Part shown: piece after piece, positions 23,700-32,395 of the stretch | Position numbering within the stretch: the stretch's first letter is position 1 | How the letters are laid out: each line of letters opens with the position of its first letter | DNA from: Corallococcus macrosporus DSM 14697 | Lineage (GTDB): Bacteria > Myxococcota > Myxococcia > Myxococcales > Myxococcaceae | Assembly: GCF_002305895.1 (NCBI RefSeq) | Contig: NZ_CP022203.1 | Coordinates: 6,916,001 to 6,980,000 of the forward strand | Reading direction: 5' to 3' | DNA length: 64,000 nt | Translations under genes and position numbers: made by a program | Notes under the pieces: generated by a model | Database searches by the model: none | What the model was told of the DNA's origin: nothing | What the model saw: the letters and a program-made list of their open reading frames with translations, nothing else

Positions 23700-24833
23700 T
23701 CACAAAGCAGGGCTCAGCCACGGGGCGGGGTCGACCGCCTGCCCGCCCTTGCGCACCTCGAAGTACAGGTAGGCCCCCTTGAGGGAGCCGGTGTCGCCCA
23801 CCTCGCCCACCACCTCCCCGGGGAGCACCAGGGCCCCCAGGGCGGGGGTGATGGAGGCCAGGTGGGCCATGAGCGTGTGGTAGCCGTCCCCGTGGTCCAG
23901 GATGAGGAGGTTGCCGTAGCCGCGCAGGGCCCCGGCGTAGGCGACGGTGCCCTCGGCCACGGCCCGCACCGGCGTGCCCGCGGCGGCGCGGATGTCCAGG
24001 CCCTTCTGGACGGTGACGGTGTTGAACCGCGGGTTGACGACCTTGCCGAAGGCCACCTCCACGATGCCGGGCACGGGCCGGGGGAGCTTGCCGCGCAGCG
24101 CGCCGAAGCCGCTCGTGGCGGGCAGCTCCTTCAAGTCCTGCATCACCCGCGTCAGCTCCGCGTCGGCCTGCTCCAGCTCGCGCACCGCGCGCCGGGCCAG
24201 CTCCGCCTCGCCCGCGAGCGCGCCCACCACCTCCTCCAGCCCCTCCTGCTGCAGGCGGGCCAGCCGCTCCTGCTCCTGGAGGAAGGCCATGCGCGCGGCG
24301 AGGGAGAGCTGGAGCCGCTCCAGCTCGCGCGTCGCCTGCCGCTGGAGCCGCTCCACGCGCTGCACGGTGCGCAGCAGCTCCAGGTCGCCGGACATGCTGG
24401 CCTCCAGCGCCCGGGCGCGCCACACCAGCGCGGCGAAGTCCTCGGCGGACAGCAGCACCTCCAGCGGCCGGCGGCGCATCAGCCGGTACAGCGTGCGCAG
24501 GCGCGGGGACAGCCGGCGGAGCTGCAGCTTCAGCGCCTCGGCCAGCACGGCCTGCTCGCGCTCGGCCAGCAGCACGCGCCGGCGGAACACCGCCAGGTCT
24601 CCTTCCAATGAGCGCACGCGCCGGCGGGAGAAGGCGGCCATCTCCTGCATCAGCTCCACGCCCTCCAGCACGGAGAGCTTCTTCGCCTCCACCAGCGCCA
24701 GCGTCGCGCGCTGCGCGCTCAGGCGCTCACGCACCGCGGCCTGCTCGGCCTCCTCGGCCGCCGTCGCCGGAGCCGCCGCCACGGCCGCCGAGGCCCACAG
24801 CCCCAGCACCCCCAGGAGCAGGCCCCGGCTCAT
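23700..24833 (-). CDS. envC: EnvC-like murein hydrolase activator (degenerate M23/LytM domain)
   Basis: This 377-residue periplasmic protein has a signal peptide (1-about 25), about 215 residues of coiled coil, and a C-terminal LytM domain (about 255-377). The zinc ligands of active M23 peptidases are partly lost: the usual HxGxD reads QKGLD (K277) and LHFE reads LYFE (Y357), while H324 of MAHL remains. This is the pattern of EnvC, which activates amidases and is driven by FtsEX. The start ATG overlaps the ftsX stop by four bases. Codons 360-369 coincide with the 30-bp att-like repeat; the last eight codons were evidently supplied by the CBASS island. Confidence 0.88.
   Translation of the reverse strand: MSRGLLLGVLGLWASAAVAAAPATAAEEAEQAAVRERLSAQRATLALVEAKKLSVLEGVELMQEMAAFSRRRVRSLEGDLAVFRRRVLLAEREQAVLAEALKLQLRRLSPRLRTLYRLMRRRPLEVLLSAEDFAALVWRARALEASMSGDLELLRTVQRVERLQRQATRELERLQLSLAARMAFLQEQERLARLQQEGLEEVVGALAGEAELARRAVRELEQADAELTRVMQDLKELPATSGFGALRGKLPRPVPGIVEVAFGKVVNPRFNTVTVQKGLDIRAAAGTPVRAVAEGTVAYAGALRGYGNLLILDHGDGYHTLMAHLASITPALGALVLPGEVVGEVGDTGSLKGAYLYFEVRKGGQAVDPAPWLSPAL
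23727..23756. repeat. Right copy of 30-bp direct repeat (att-like)
   Basis: Identical to 20995-21024 over 30 bases. It lies within the envC-like gene, in codons for VRKGGQAVDP. Together the two copies bracket about 2.7 kb of low-GC DNA. Confidence 0.93.
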
Positions 24834-25732
24834 ACGCGGAGGAAGCGCCCCACGGCGACGAAGCTGCCGCCCAGCCCCAGGCCACAGCCCGCCAGCAGCA
24901 GCTCCAGCGCCAGCCGGGGCTCCACCCACGGCGCCGCGACGCTCGGCCCCAGCAGGAAGGAGAAGAGCGCGCTCAGCGTCGGCCCCAGCATCCGGCCGAA
25001 GGCCCACAGCCCGAGGAGCGCCACCGCCGCGCCCAGCACGCCCTGCAGCAGGCCCTCCAGGAGGAAGGGCGCCTTGACGAAGCGGTCCGTGGCGCCCACC
25101 AGCTTCTGGATTTCAATCTCCCCGCGCCGCGAATAGATGGCGAGCTGCAGCGTCGCCGCCACGATGACCACCGTGGCGCCCAGCACCACCGCGAAGGCCA
25201 CCAGCGAGCCGAAGCGCAGCGCCCGGGCAATGGCGGACAGCCGCTGCACCGCCGCCTCGCCATAGTCCACGCCGTCCACGCCGGGCGCCGCGCGCAGCGT
25301 CCTGGCCAGCGCCAGGAGCGCGTCCGGGTTGCGCCGCTCCGGCGGCACGCGCAGCTCCAGCGACACGGGCAGCGGGTTCTCCGGCAGCTCCGCCAGCGCC
25401 TCGCCCAGGTCGCCCAGCTCCGTGCGCAGCCGGGACAGGGCGTCCTCCGGCGACACCAGCGTCACCTCGCCGCCGCTGAGCGCCTGCACGCGGGACAGGA
25501 CGCCGTGGACCTCGTCCGCGTCCAGCTCGGGCGCCAGGTACACCGTCACCTCCACCTCGCCGCCGAGCGACGCCAGGAGGTTGTCCAGCACCCGCGCCGC
25601 GCCGCGCGCCATGCCCGCGGAGAACAGCGCGATGGCGATGGTCGTCACCGCGATGAAGTGCACGAAGGGGGACTGCTTCAGCCCCACCGCCGCGGAACGG
25701 CAGAAGTACGTCACCTTCGACAGCGCGCTCAT
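24830..25732 (-). CDS. ftsX: Cell division protein FtsX
   Basis: This 300-residue inner-membrane permease-like partner of FtsE transmits ATP hydrolysis to periplasmic cell-wall hydrolase activators. It has a first helix at about 22-42, a large periplasmic loop (about 45-170), and three more helices in the C-terminal half, the typical four-helix FtsX plan. It overlaps the ftsE stop by four bases and the envC start by four bases, so the three are translationally coupled. Confidence 0.94.
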   Translation of the reverse strand: MSALSKVTYFCRSAAVGLKQSPFVHFIAVTTIAIALFSAGMARGAARVLDNLLASLGGEVEVTVYLAPELDADEVHGVLSRVQALSGGEVTLVSPEDALSRLRTELGDLGEALAELPENPLPVSLELRVPPERRNPDALLALARTLRAAPGVDGVDYGEAAVQRLSAIARALRFGSLVAFAVVLGATVVIVAATLQLAIYSRRGEIEIQKLVGATDRFVKAPFLLEGLLQGVLGAAVALLGLWAFGRMLGPTLSALFSFLLGPSVAAPWVEPRLALELLLAGCGLGLGGSFVAVGRFLRV

Positions 25733-26421
25733 ACCACCATCCGGCGCGCCGCCTTGACGCCGTCCTCGTCGGACACAATCTGCCCGCGCTCCAGGCGCAC
25801 GGTGCGCTTCTGGTAGCGCGACAGCAGCGTCGCGTCGTGCGTGGCCACCATCACCGTGGTGCCGCGCACGTTGACCTGCGTGAGCAGGTCCATGATTTCA
25901 ACGGTGAGCGCCGGGTCCAGGTTGCCGGTAGGCTCGTCCGCCAGGAGGATGGTGGGGTCATTCACCAGCGCCCGCGCGATGACGACCCGCTGCTGCTCTC
26001 CACCGGAGAGGCGCAGCGGGAACGAGCCCGCCTTGTGCTCCAGCCCCACCAGCTTGAGCATCCGCCGCACCTTCTCGCGCGCCTCCGCGCGGGGCACGCC
26101 CAGCACGTCCAGCGTGAAGGACACGTTGTCCTCCACCGTCCGGTGCGGCAGCAGCTTGAAGTCCTGGAACACCACCCCGATGTTGCGGCGCAGGTACGGC
26201 ACCGCCGACTCGCGGATGCGGGCGATGTTGCGGCCGCCCACCAGAATCTGCCCCTTGGTGGCCTTCTCCGCGCAGAAGATGAGCTTCAGCAGCGTCGTCT
26301 TCCCCGCGCCCGAAGGGCCCGTGAGGAACACGAACTCACCCTTCTCCACGTTGAGGTTGATGTCCGACAACACCGGTGGGTCGCCGGGATACGCCTTGTA
26401 TACGTGGAAGAACTGAATCAT
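25729..26421 (-). CDS. ftsE: Cell division ATP-binding protein FtsE
   Basis: This 230-residue ABC ATPase shows Walker A GPSGAGKTTLLK (36-47), Q-loop FQDFKLLP, signature LSGGEQQRVVIARAL and Walker B ILLADEPTGNLDP. It is the first gene of ftsE-ftsX-envC, reading on the minus strand. Its promoter should lie in 26422-26556 unless it reads through from romY. Confidence 0.96.
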   Translation of the reverse strand: MIQFFHVYKAYPGDPPVLSDINLNVEKGEFVFLTGPSGAGKTTLLKLIFCAEKATKGQILVGGRNIARIRESAVPYLRRNIGVVFQDFKLLPHRTVEDNVSFTLDVLGVPRAEAREKVRRMLKLVGLEHKAGSFPLRLSGGEQQRVVIARALVNDPTILLADEPTGNLDPALTVEIMDLLTQVNVRGTTVMVATHDATLLSRYQKRTVRLERGQIVSDEDGVKAARRMVV

Positions 26422-26556
26422 GGCGGCGGGCGGGAGGCCGCCAACCTAGCACGCCCGGACGGCATCCCCCACGCACGCGCCGCGAGAGGGACTGCTGCCC
26501 GCCCGCCTGGGCACGCCCGGTGCCCACATCCTGCGTCCGCGTGCGACGGCGAAGGG

Positions 26557-27123
26557 CTACTGCTCGCCCTCGCCCGCCAGGTAGCTGAGGATGACCTCGT
26601 CGAGGCTCTTCTCCGAGATGAGGTCCTCACCGAAGAGCGTCTCCACGCCAATCTCGTTGATCTTCGGCTTCTCCTTGAGGGCCCGCGCCGCGGCGACCTC
26701 CGGAGGAACCACCACGGGCGCGGGCGCCGCCACCGGCGGAGGCGGCGGGGGTGGCCGCTGCGCCATGGGCTGGCCGGGCTGCAGCTTCACCTGCGCTGGG
26801 TCCGTGTCCGCCGCGAGCTGACCGGGCTGGTAGCTGCGCGCCGTTGACTCGTAGCTGTCGTACACCCCGTTGATGAGGTTGCGCAGCATCTCCTTGTGCT
26901 GCTCCTCCATCAACTCACGCACGACCTCCGCGAGGTTCTCCGCGTTGAGGATGTCCGCGTAGGACGTCTTCTTCGACGCGAGGATGTTCCCGCCCACGAA
27001 CAGGTGGGTGATGATGTGGGGGTTGTTGACGCCCGAGTCCTCGGTCTGGACGTGGTAGACCTTCCCCTTGTGCTTGATGTTGTGATTGAAGCCGGTGACG
27101 GCTTTTTCGAAGGTTTTCGTCAT
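26557..27123 (-). CDS. romY: RomY-like polarity regulator
   Basis: This 188-residue cytoplasmic protein fits M. xanthus RomY, described as a 188-residue factor that stimulates MglB GAP activity on MglA at the lagging pole. The ATG at 27123 gives that length. Residues 5-90 form a conserved N-domain (FEKAVTGFNHNIKHKGKVYH, LFVGGNILASKKTSYADIL). A Pro-rich linker covers about 98-145 with a run of seven Pro, and the C-terminal part is conserved and acidic (INEIGVETLFGEDL, ISEKSLDEVILSYLAG). The symbol rests on length, domain plan and position near other motility genes, recalled rather than searched. It is divergent from carF. Confidence 0.75.
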   Translation of the reverse strand: MTKTFEKAVTGFNHNIKHKGKVYHVQTEDSGVNNPHIITHLFVGGNILASKKTSYADILNAENLAEVVRELMEEQHKEMLRNLINGVYDSYESTARSYQPGQLAADTDPAQVKLQPGQPMAQRPPPPPPPVAAPAPVVVPPEVAAARALKEKPKINEIGVETLFGEDLISEKSLDEVILSYLAGEGEQ

Positions 27124-27269
27124 CGCCGAGGTCGCGGACCGTACCAGCCGCATCCGCACGACACAAGGTAAGCGTGACCTGCTCGCGTGCTTCCGCGCGT
27201 GCCACACGCACACGAGTGACTCCCTGGCCCACCAACCGTGCAGGCCACGGCGATTGCCCGGCGGTTCCG

Positions 27270-27297
27270 TTGAAAAGCTGAAAGCGGCTGGGATACG
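27270..27297 (+). promoter_or_regulatory. Possible promoter of carF
   Basis: TTGAAA (27270-27275) and GATACG (27292-27297) are 16 bases apart, giving a leader of about 47 nt. The -10 match is weak. Confidence 0.35.
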
Positions 27298-27350
27298 TAC
27301 AGGCTGACGGACGGGGTGCCTCACGCCCCATCAACGGCGAGGACGCCCGG

Positions 27351-28202
27351 ATGAAGACCCAAGAGATTGACAAGAAGGTGCGCCAGCAAGATGCCCAGGT
27401 GCTGGCCCAGGGGTATTCGCCCGCCATCCGCGCGATGGAGATCGCCGCCATCGTCTCCTTCGTCTCGCTGGAGCTGGCGCTGGTGTACCGGCTCTGGGGC
27501 AACCCCTATACGGGCACGTGGCTGCTGCTCAGCGCGGTCCTGCTGGGCTACCTCGCCGCGGACTTCGTCTCTGGCTTCGTCCACTGGCTGGGTGACACGT
27601 GGGGCTCCACGGAGATGCCTCTCCTGGGCAAGGCGCTCATCCGCCCCTTCCGCGAGCACCACGTGGACGAGAAGGCCATCACCCGCCACGACTTCGTGGA
27701 GACCAACGGCAACAACTGCCTCATCTCCCTGCCGGTGGCCATCCTCGCCCTGTGCCTGCCCATGAGCAGCCCAGGCTGGGTGTTCACCGCGGCCTTCCTG
27801 GGCGCGATGATCTTCTGGGTGATGGCGACCAATCAGTTCCACAAGTGGTCGCACATGGATTCGCCGCCCGCGCTCGTCGGCTTCCTCCAGCGCGTGCACC
27901 TCATCCTGCCCCCCGACCACCACCGCATCCATCACACCAGGCCGTACAACAAGTACTACTGCATCACGGTGGGCTGGCTGAACAAGCCGCTGACGATGAT
28001 CCACTTCTTCCCCACCGCCGAGCGCCTCATCACCTGGGCCACGGGCCAGCTCCCGCGCCAGGATGACATCGGCGCCGAGGCGGCGCTCGCGCTGGTGGCC
28101 GCGGAAGGCGACAGCGAGGCGCCGGTGGTCCAGGCCGCCAAGGAGCTGCTCAACAAGGCCACCGCGCCGGAGAAGCCCGCGTCCAGCCGGCCGTCGGCCT
28201 GA
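27351..28202 (+). CDS. carF: CarF-type plasmanylethanolamine desaturase
   Basis: This 283-residue membrane enzyme introduces the vinyl-ether bond of plasmalogens. The M. xanthus protein CarF is the founding bacterial member, a TMEM189/PEDS1 homologue needed for the singlet-oxygen (blue light) response and carotenoid synthesis. The sequence has four membrane helices and the expected His clusters: H78 (FVHWLGDTWG), H103-H104 and H113 (REHHVDEKAITRHDF), H164/H168 (NQFHKWSH) and H190-H195 (DHHRIHHTRPYN). The ATG follows a GAGGACG ribosome site. It is a single gene between romY (divergent) and murI (convergent). Confidence 0.92.
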   Translation: MKTQEIDKKVRQQDAQVLAQGYSPAIRAMEIAAIVSFVSLELALVYRLWGNPYTGTWLLLSAVLLGYLAADFVSGFVHWLGDTWGSTEMPLLGKALIRPFREHHVDEKAITRHDFVETNGNNCLISLPVAILALCLPMSSPGWVFTAAFLGAMIFWVMATNQFHKWSHMDSPPALVGFLQRVHLILPPDHHRIHHTRPYNKYYCITVGWLNKPLTMIHFFPTAERLITWATGQLPRQDDIGAEAALALVAAEGDSEAPVVQAAKELLNKATAPEKPASSRPSA

Positions 28203-28283
28203 GGTCTCCGCCGTGTCGCGCCCGCGCCGATGCCGGGCGTCACGGCGTGAGCGCGCCGCGGCCCCAGGCGCGCCGCGGCAGCG

Positions 28284-29099
28284 TCAGAAGGTCAGGTCCA
28301 CCTGCTCCGCCGTCTCAATGGGACGGCCGAGGAACCGGGCCCCCACCTCCATGAAGCGCTCCGGCACGTCCGTGACGTAGTACGCGTGCGAAGGCGCGCC
28401 GGGCGACGCCGGCGCCAGCCCGCCCCGCTCCGTCAGCAGCGCGGCCACGGCGTCCGCGGTGGCCTCCGCCGAATCCACCAGCGCCACCTGGGGCCCCACC
28501 ACCTCCGCGATGACGCCCTTGAGCAGCGGGTAGTGCGTGCAGCCCAGCACCAGGGTGTCCACGCCTTCGCGGGTGAACTCGGCCAGGTAGTCGCGCGCCA
28601 CCAGCAGGGGCACGTCCCCCGTGGTCCACCCCTCCTCCGCCAGCGGCACGAGGAGCGGGCAGGCGCGGGCCTTGGCCCTCACCCGTGGGTCCGCGGCCTC
28701 GAGCGCGCGCTGATAGGCGCCCGAGCGGATGGTGCCGGGTGTGCCGATGACCCCCACGCCGCCGCCCCGCGTGCGCGCCAGCGCCGCGCGCGCGCCAGGG
28801 AGGATGACGCCCACTACGGGCACCGGCAGCGCGGCCTCCAGCGCGGGCAGCGCCACGGCCGAGGCGGTGTTGCACGCCACCACCAGCAGCTTGATGCCGC
28901 GCTCCAGGAGGAACTCGGCGTTCTTCAGCGAGTAGCGCGTCACCACGTCGCCGGACTTGGTGCCGTAGGGCACCCGCGCGGTGTCCCCCAGGTACACCGT
29001 GCTCTCATGGGGGAGCCGGGCCAGGAGGGCCTTGAGGACGGTGAGCCCGCCCACGCCAGAATCGAAGACACCAATGGGACTGTGGCTGCCTTGCCGCAT
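28284..29099 (-). CDS. murI: Glutamate racemase
   Basis: This 271-residue enzyme makes D-glutamate for peptidoglycan. It has the N-terminal GVFDSGVGGLTVLK motif, catalytic Cys in VVACNTASA (C76) and second catalytic Cys in LGCTHYPLL. The ATG at 29099, preceded by AGGGA eight bases away, is preferred over a GTG at 29117. Length is normal. It is convergent with carF and lies downstream of a terminator from the next lipoprotein gene. Confidence 0.95.
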   Translation of the reverse strand: MRQGSHSPIGVFDSGVGGLTVLKALLARLPHESTVYLGDTARVPYGTKSGDVVTRYSLKNAEFLLERGIKLLVVACNTASAVALPALEAALPVPVVGVILPGARAALARTRGGGVGVIGTPGTIRSGAYQRALEAADPRVRAKARACPLLVPLAEEGWTTGDVPLLVARDYLAEFTREGVDTLVLGCTHYPLLKGVIAEVVGPQVALVDSAEATADAVAALLTERGGLAPASPGAPSHAYYVTDVPERFMEVGARFLGRPIETAEQVDLTF

Positions 29100-29157
29100 G
29101 GAGCGTGTCCCTATCACGTTTGATGCCAGCGCCAGCGCCCCCCCGCTGAACGCACGA

Positions 29158-29184
29158 AGGGCCGGGATGCGCCATCCCGGCCCT
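29158..29184 (-). terminator. Strong hairpin after the lipoprotein gene
   Basis: A perfect 12-bp stem (AGGGCCGGGATG / CATCCCGGCCCT) with a 3-base loop lies 30 bases past the stop at 29214. No long U-tract follows, as is common in high-GC genomes. Confidence 0.65.
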
Positions 29185-29213
29185 CCGCTTCCTGCCCAGC
29201 CGGCTGGCCGCGC

Positions 29214-30248
29214 TCAATCCTGGATGAGGTACACCGGCAGCGAGGCGTTCGGCCCCGGGAACTCGTGGGCGACCACGTCGATGACCGGCGAGCCCTCCGG
29301 CGAGAAGTACTCGCGGCCATCCCCCGCCCGGGCGTACATCTCCACCACGTACCGGCCCGGCCGCAGGAACTGGTAGACCACCACCGAGGCTTCGTTCGGG
29401 CCGTCCACGCAGTCGTGCCAGTCGCCGACGTCGCCGTACACCAGCTCGCCCGTGTGGATGTCGCGGAAGTTGATGCCCACGCGGTTCAGCCCGGCCGCGT
29501 AGCAGCTCAGCGGCGTGCCGTGCCGGGAGCGCAGCTCCCACCGGACCGACGCCCCGCCAATGGCCCACAGCGAGGCGGTGTGCGAGGTCGGCCGGCCCAA
29601 CTGGGTGAGGATGTCGCCCCCGAAGTAGTACCAGGGCAGCCCGCCTCCATCGACGGCGACCAGCTCCACGAAGTGGTAGTCCGGGGTCAGGTACGGGGTG
29701 CGGATCTGCTCGCCCCCCTGGCCATCCCAGCAGTCGAAGCGCTCGAACTCGCCGCCATCCACGCTCGCCTCGACGAAGGTGATTCCCGCCTGGTTGCAGT
29801 TCGGGCTGTGGCTGTAGCTGTTCGGCGGGAAGAGCCAGCTCAGGTAGGCGAAGGACGGCGGCGCGCCCACCGGGGTCATGTCCACGTCCACCGTCACGTT
29901 GCCGTTCACCGTGAAGCTGCCCTGGACCTCGTACAGCAGCTCATTGCCGTAGCCCACGCCCTCCAGGCGGAACGAGTAGGTGCCCGGCGCGAACCGGTGG
30001 AGGACGATGCCGTCGAAGCCGTTCGCCTGGCAGCTGTAGCGGCCGTCGTTGGCCAGCAGCTCGCCAGGGATGATGACGTTGACGCCCGCCACGGCGCGGT
30101 CTTCGTCGCAGCGCAGGCCGCCGAAGCTCCAGCGGAAGGTCACATCCCCTTCGTAGCGGGGGACGTCACAACACGGCTCATCGTGGACGACACAGCCAGG
30201 GAGGATCGCAGCCAGGCAGAGGAATGCGACCAGCAGCCGGGAGTTCAT
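29214..30248 (-). CDS. Putative lipoprotein, multi-domain beta-rich
   Basis: This 344-residue protein begins with a signal peptide and lipobox (LAAILPGC, Cys about 18), followed by HDEPCCDVPRYEGD. The mature part appears to hold three repeated beta-sandwich units. Each has a Cys-containing start and a Val/Tyr-rich core, for example YSFRLEGVGYGNELLYEVQG and RYVVEMYARAGDGREYFS. It looks like a carbohydrate- or protein-binding surface lipoprotein. No enzyme motif is present. It is divergent from the tolQ-type operon. Confidence 0.72.
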   Translation of the reverse strand: MNSRLLVAFLCLAAILPGCVVHDEPCCDVPRYEGDVTFRWSFGGLRCDEDRAVAGVNVIIPGELLANDGRYSCQANGFDGIVLHRFAPGTYSFRLEGVGYGNELLYEVQGSFTVNGNVTVDVDMTPVGAPPSFAYLSWLFPPNSYSHSPNCNQAGITFVEASVDGGEFERFDCWDGQGGEQIRTPYLTPDYHFVELVAVDGGGLPWYYFGGDILTQLGRPTSHTASLWAIGGASVRWELRSRHGTPLSCYAAGLNRVGINFRDIHTGELVYGDVGDWHDCVDGPNEASVVVYQFLRPGRYVVEMYARAGDGREYFSPEGSPVIDVVAHEFPGPNASLPVYLIQD

Positions 30249-30412
30249 GGGGCACCTGTCGGTGGGGCGAAAGTGAGGTGTTCGGCCCGTTTCAGCTCCA
30301 TCCGACGGGCAGGGGCGGGAATTATTCACCGCCATGGCCAATCCAGCTCAAGCAACCAGCCGTGTCCCCATTGTTTGACCCTGTCTTATCGGAGTGTTAC
30401 GCGCTGCTCCCC

Positions 30413-31123
30413 ATGACGCCCCACCTGCCCCTGGCGCTTGGCGCCATGAACTACGTGGAGATCATCCGCGACGCCTCCCTCATCGAGCTGGCGGTCCTCC
30501 TGCTCCTGATGGGCGTATCCGTGGCCTCCTGGGCCCTCATCGCCATGAAGGCGTCCCAGCTCGCCAAGGCTCGCGCACAGTCTCTCACCTTCCTCGACAC
30601 GTTCTGGAAGGCCTCCCGCCTGGAGGCCATCTACCAGACGGCCCAGAAGCTGGACGGCTCGCCGCTGTCGAAGGTCTTCTGTGCTGGCTATGAGGAGCTG
30701 ACCAAGCTGGCGCAGACCAAGGACGGCGGCACCGAGGGCGCGCTGGCCGAGCGGCTGGGCGGCATCGAGAACGTGGAGCGCGCGCTCCACCGCGCCTCCA
30801 CCGCGCAAATCACCGAGCTGGAGAACCGGGTGTCCTTCCTGGGCACCGTGGGCGCCGCGTCGCCCTTCGTGGGCCTGTTCGGCACCGTCATCGGCATCCT
30901 GAGCGCGTTCAACCAGATTGCCGAGCAGGGCAACGCCACGCTGGCCACGGTGGCCGCGCCGGTGGGCAACGCGCTCTTCGCCACGGCCGCGGGCCTGTTC
31001 GCCGCGATTCCGGCGGTGGTCGCCTACAACTCGTTCGTCAGCCGCATCAAGGTGTTCGACACGGAGATGTCGAACTTCTCCGCGGACTTCCTCAACATCA
31101 TCAAGCGGCACTTCTTCCGCTAG
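30413..31123 (+). CDS. tolQ: TolQ/ExbB/MotA-family proton channel subunit (probable AglX)
   Basis: This 236-residue inner-membrane protein has three helices: about 20-40, then 150-175 and 185-210 around the conserved TVGAASPFVGLFGTVIGIL and AVVAYN regions. With the ExbD-type protein next to it, it uses the proton gradient to drive a periplasmic arm. This operon, tolQ-tolR-tolA-like-tolB, is probably the M. xanthus set named aglX, aglV and aglW, found through gliding mutants; that link is from memory of gene order. ATG 30413 was chosen; an internal ATG at 30446 is an alternative. Four genes follow closely in one direction. Confidence 0.9.
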   Translation: MTPHLPLALGAMNYVEIIRDASLIELAVLLLLMGVSVASWALIAMKASQLAKARAQSLTFLDTFWKASRLEAIYQTAQKLDGSPLSKVFCAGYEELTKLAQTKDGGTEGALAERLGGIENVERALHRASTAQITELENRVSFLGTVGAASPFVGLFGTVIGILSAFNQIAEQGNATLATVAAPVGNALFATAAGLFAAIPAVVAYNSFVSRIKVFDTEMSNFSADFLNIIKRHFFR

Positions 31124-31135
31124 GCGGGGGCCACC

Positions 31136-31603
31136 ATGGGAATGGGCGGAGGCAACCGCGGCGGTGGCCGCACCACCATGAGCGAAATCAACGTCACGCC
31201 CATGGTGGACGTGATGCTGGTGCTGCTCATCATCTTCATGGTGACGGCGCCCCTCATCCAGCAGGGCGTGAAGGTGAACCTGCCGGAGACGAAGGCCGCG
31301 CCGGTGGAGGCCACGGAGAAGAAGCTGGTCCTCTCCATCGACGCAGGGCGCAAGGTCTACATCGGTGACGCCGAGGTGGCGCTGGAGGAGCTGGAGCAGA
31401 AGCTGGCCGCCAACGCCAAGGCGCAGGCCGACAAGGAAGTCTATCTGCACGCGGACCGCGACGTGCCGTACGGTGTGGTGGTGGAGGTCATGGCCGCCGC
31501 CCAGCGCGCGGGCATTGGCAACGTGGGCATGATTACGGACCCGTCGGCCGGGGGCCGGGCGTCCAACGGTGGCAAAGGCAAGTCGAAGGAGGCGAAGCGC
31601 TAG
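31136..31603 (+). CDS. tolR: TolR/ExbD-family protein (probable AglV)
   Basis: This 155-residue protein has a Gly-rich cytoplasmic start (GMGGGNRGGGR) and one membrane helix with the proton-path Asp (TPMVDVMLVLLIIF, D25). The periplasmic ExbD domain follows, and a Lys/Gly-rich tail. It follows the TolQ-type gene by 12 bases and partners with it in the force-generating complex. Confidence 0.93.
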   Translation: MGMGGGNRGGGRTTMSEINVTPMVDVMLVLLIIFMVTAPLIQQGVKVNLPETKAAPVEATEKKLVLSIDAGRKVYIGDAEVALEELEQKLAANAKAQADKEVYLHADRDVPYGVVVEVMAAAQRAGIGNVGMITDPSAGGRASNGGKGKSKEAKR

Positions 31604-31606
31604 CCC

Positions 31607-32395
31607 ATGAGCCACTCCGCGGTCAGCCACAGCCTGCTCGTCACGCGCACCACGCGGATGTCGCGCTTCGTGGTGGTGTCGGTCGTGGGCCACGTCCTGG
31701 TGCTGGTGGCGGCCATCGCCTACGCGCGCTACTCCGCCGCGCCCAAGGTGGACCTGGACGCCAAGCCCATCCGCGCCACGCTGGTGCGCCTGGGCAAGCC
31801 GCGTGACGCCAAGCTGCTGCCGCGCAAGGAGCAGCTCCCGCCGCCGCCCAAGAAGGTGGACGCGCCCAAGCCCCCGCCGGAGGCCCCACCCCCGAAGCCC
31901 ACGCCCCCCAAGGTGGCGGTGCCCATCCCCGGCGCGCAGCCGGAGCCCGCCCCGTCCAAGCCCACGCCGGTGAAGGGCGAGACGACGGGCGAGGACCGGC
32001 GCAAGCGCCTGTTCGGCGCCTTCGACAAGACGGCCAAGGCGGCCGAGCCCGAGGAGGCGGAGGGCGCCGAGGACGGCGACCCGGACGGCGACTCGGCCAC
32101 CGCGGAGGGCGAGCGCTACTTCGGCCTGCTCCAGTCGCAGGTCCGCCGCCACTACAGCGTGGCGGACACCATCCCCGAATCCGAGCGGCTGCACCTCAAG
32201 GCCATGGTGGCGGTGCGCCTGGGCCGCACGGGTGAAGTGCTGGACGTGAATCTCACCAAGGCCAGCGGGAACGACCTCTTCGACTCGGCCGTCGTCACGG
32301 CCGTGCGCAAGGCCGCGCCCTTTTCTCCTCCGCCGGACCATCTCCGGGACGCCCTGCAGAAGAGCGGCGTCAACCTGGTGTTCAACGCCCTATGA
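31607..32395 (+). CDS. TolA/TonB-like energy transducer
   Basis: This 262-residue protein has an N-terminal membrane anchor (about 26-45), a long Pro/Lys-rich periplasmic linker (about 65-130), an acidic stretch (PEEAEGAEDGDPDGD), and a C-terminal TonB/TolA-type domain (about 165-262, YFGLLQSQVRRHYSV and VAVRLGRTGEVLDVNLTKASG). It couples the TolQ/TolR motor to outer-membrane partners. The start lies 3 bases after tolR and the stop overlaps tolB by four bases. Confidence 0.87.
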   Translation: MSHSAVSHSLLVTRTTRMSRFVVVSVVGHVLVLVAAIAYARYSAAPKVDLDAKPIRATLVRLGKPRDAKLLPRKEQLPPPPKKVDAPKPPPEAPPPKPTPPKVAVPIPGAQPEPAPSKPTPVKGETTGEDRRKRLFGAFDKTAKAAEPEEAEGAEDGDPDGDSATAEGERYFGLLQSQVRRHYSVADTIPESERLHLKAMVAVRLGRTGEVLDVNLTKASGNDLFDSAVVTAVRKAAPFSPPPDHLRDALQKSGVNLVFNAL

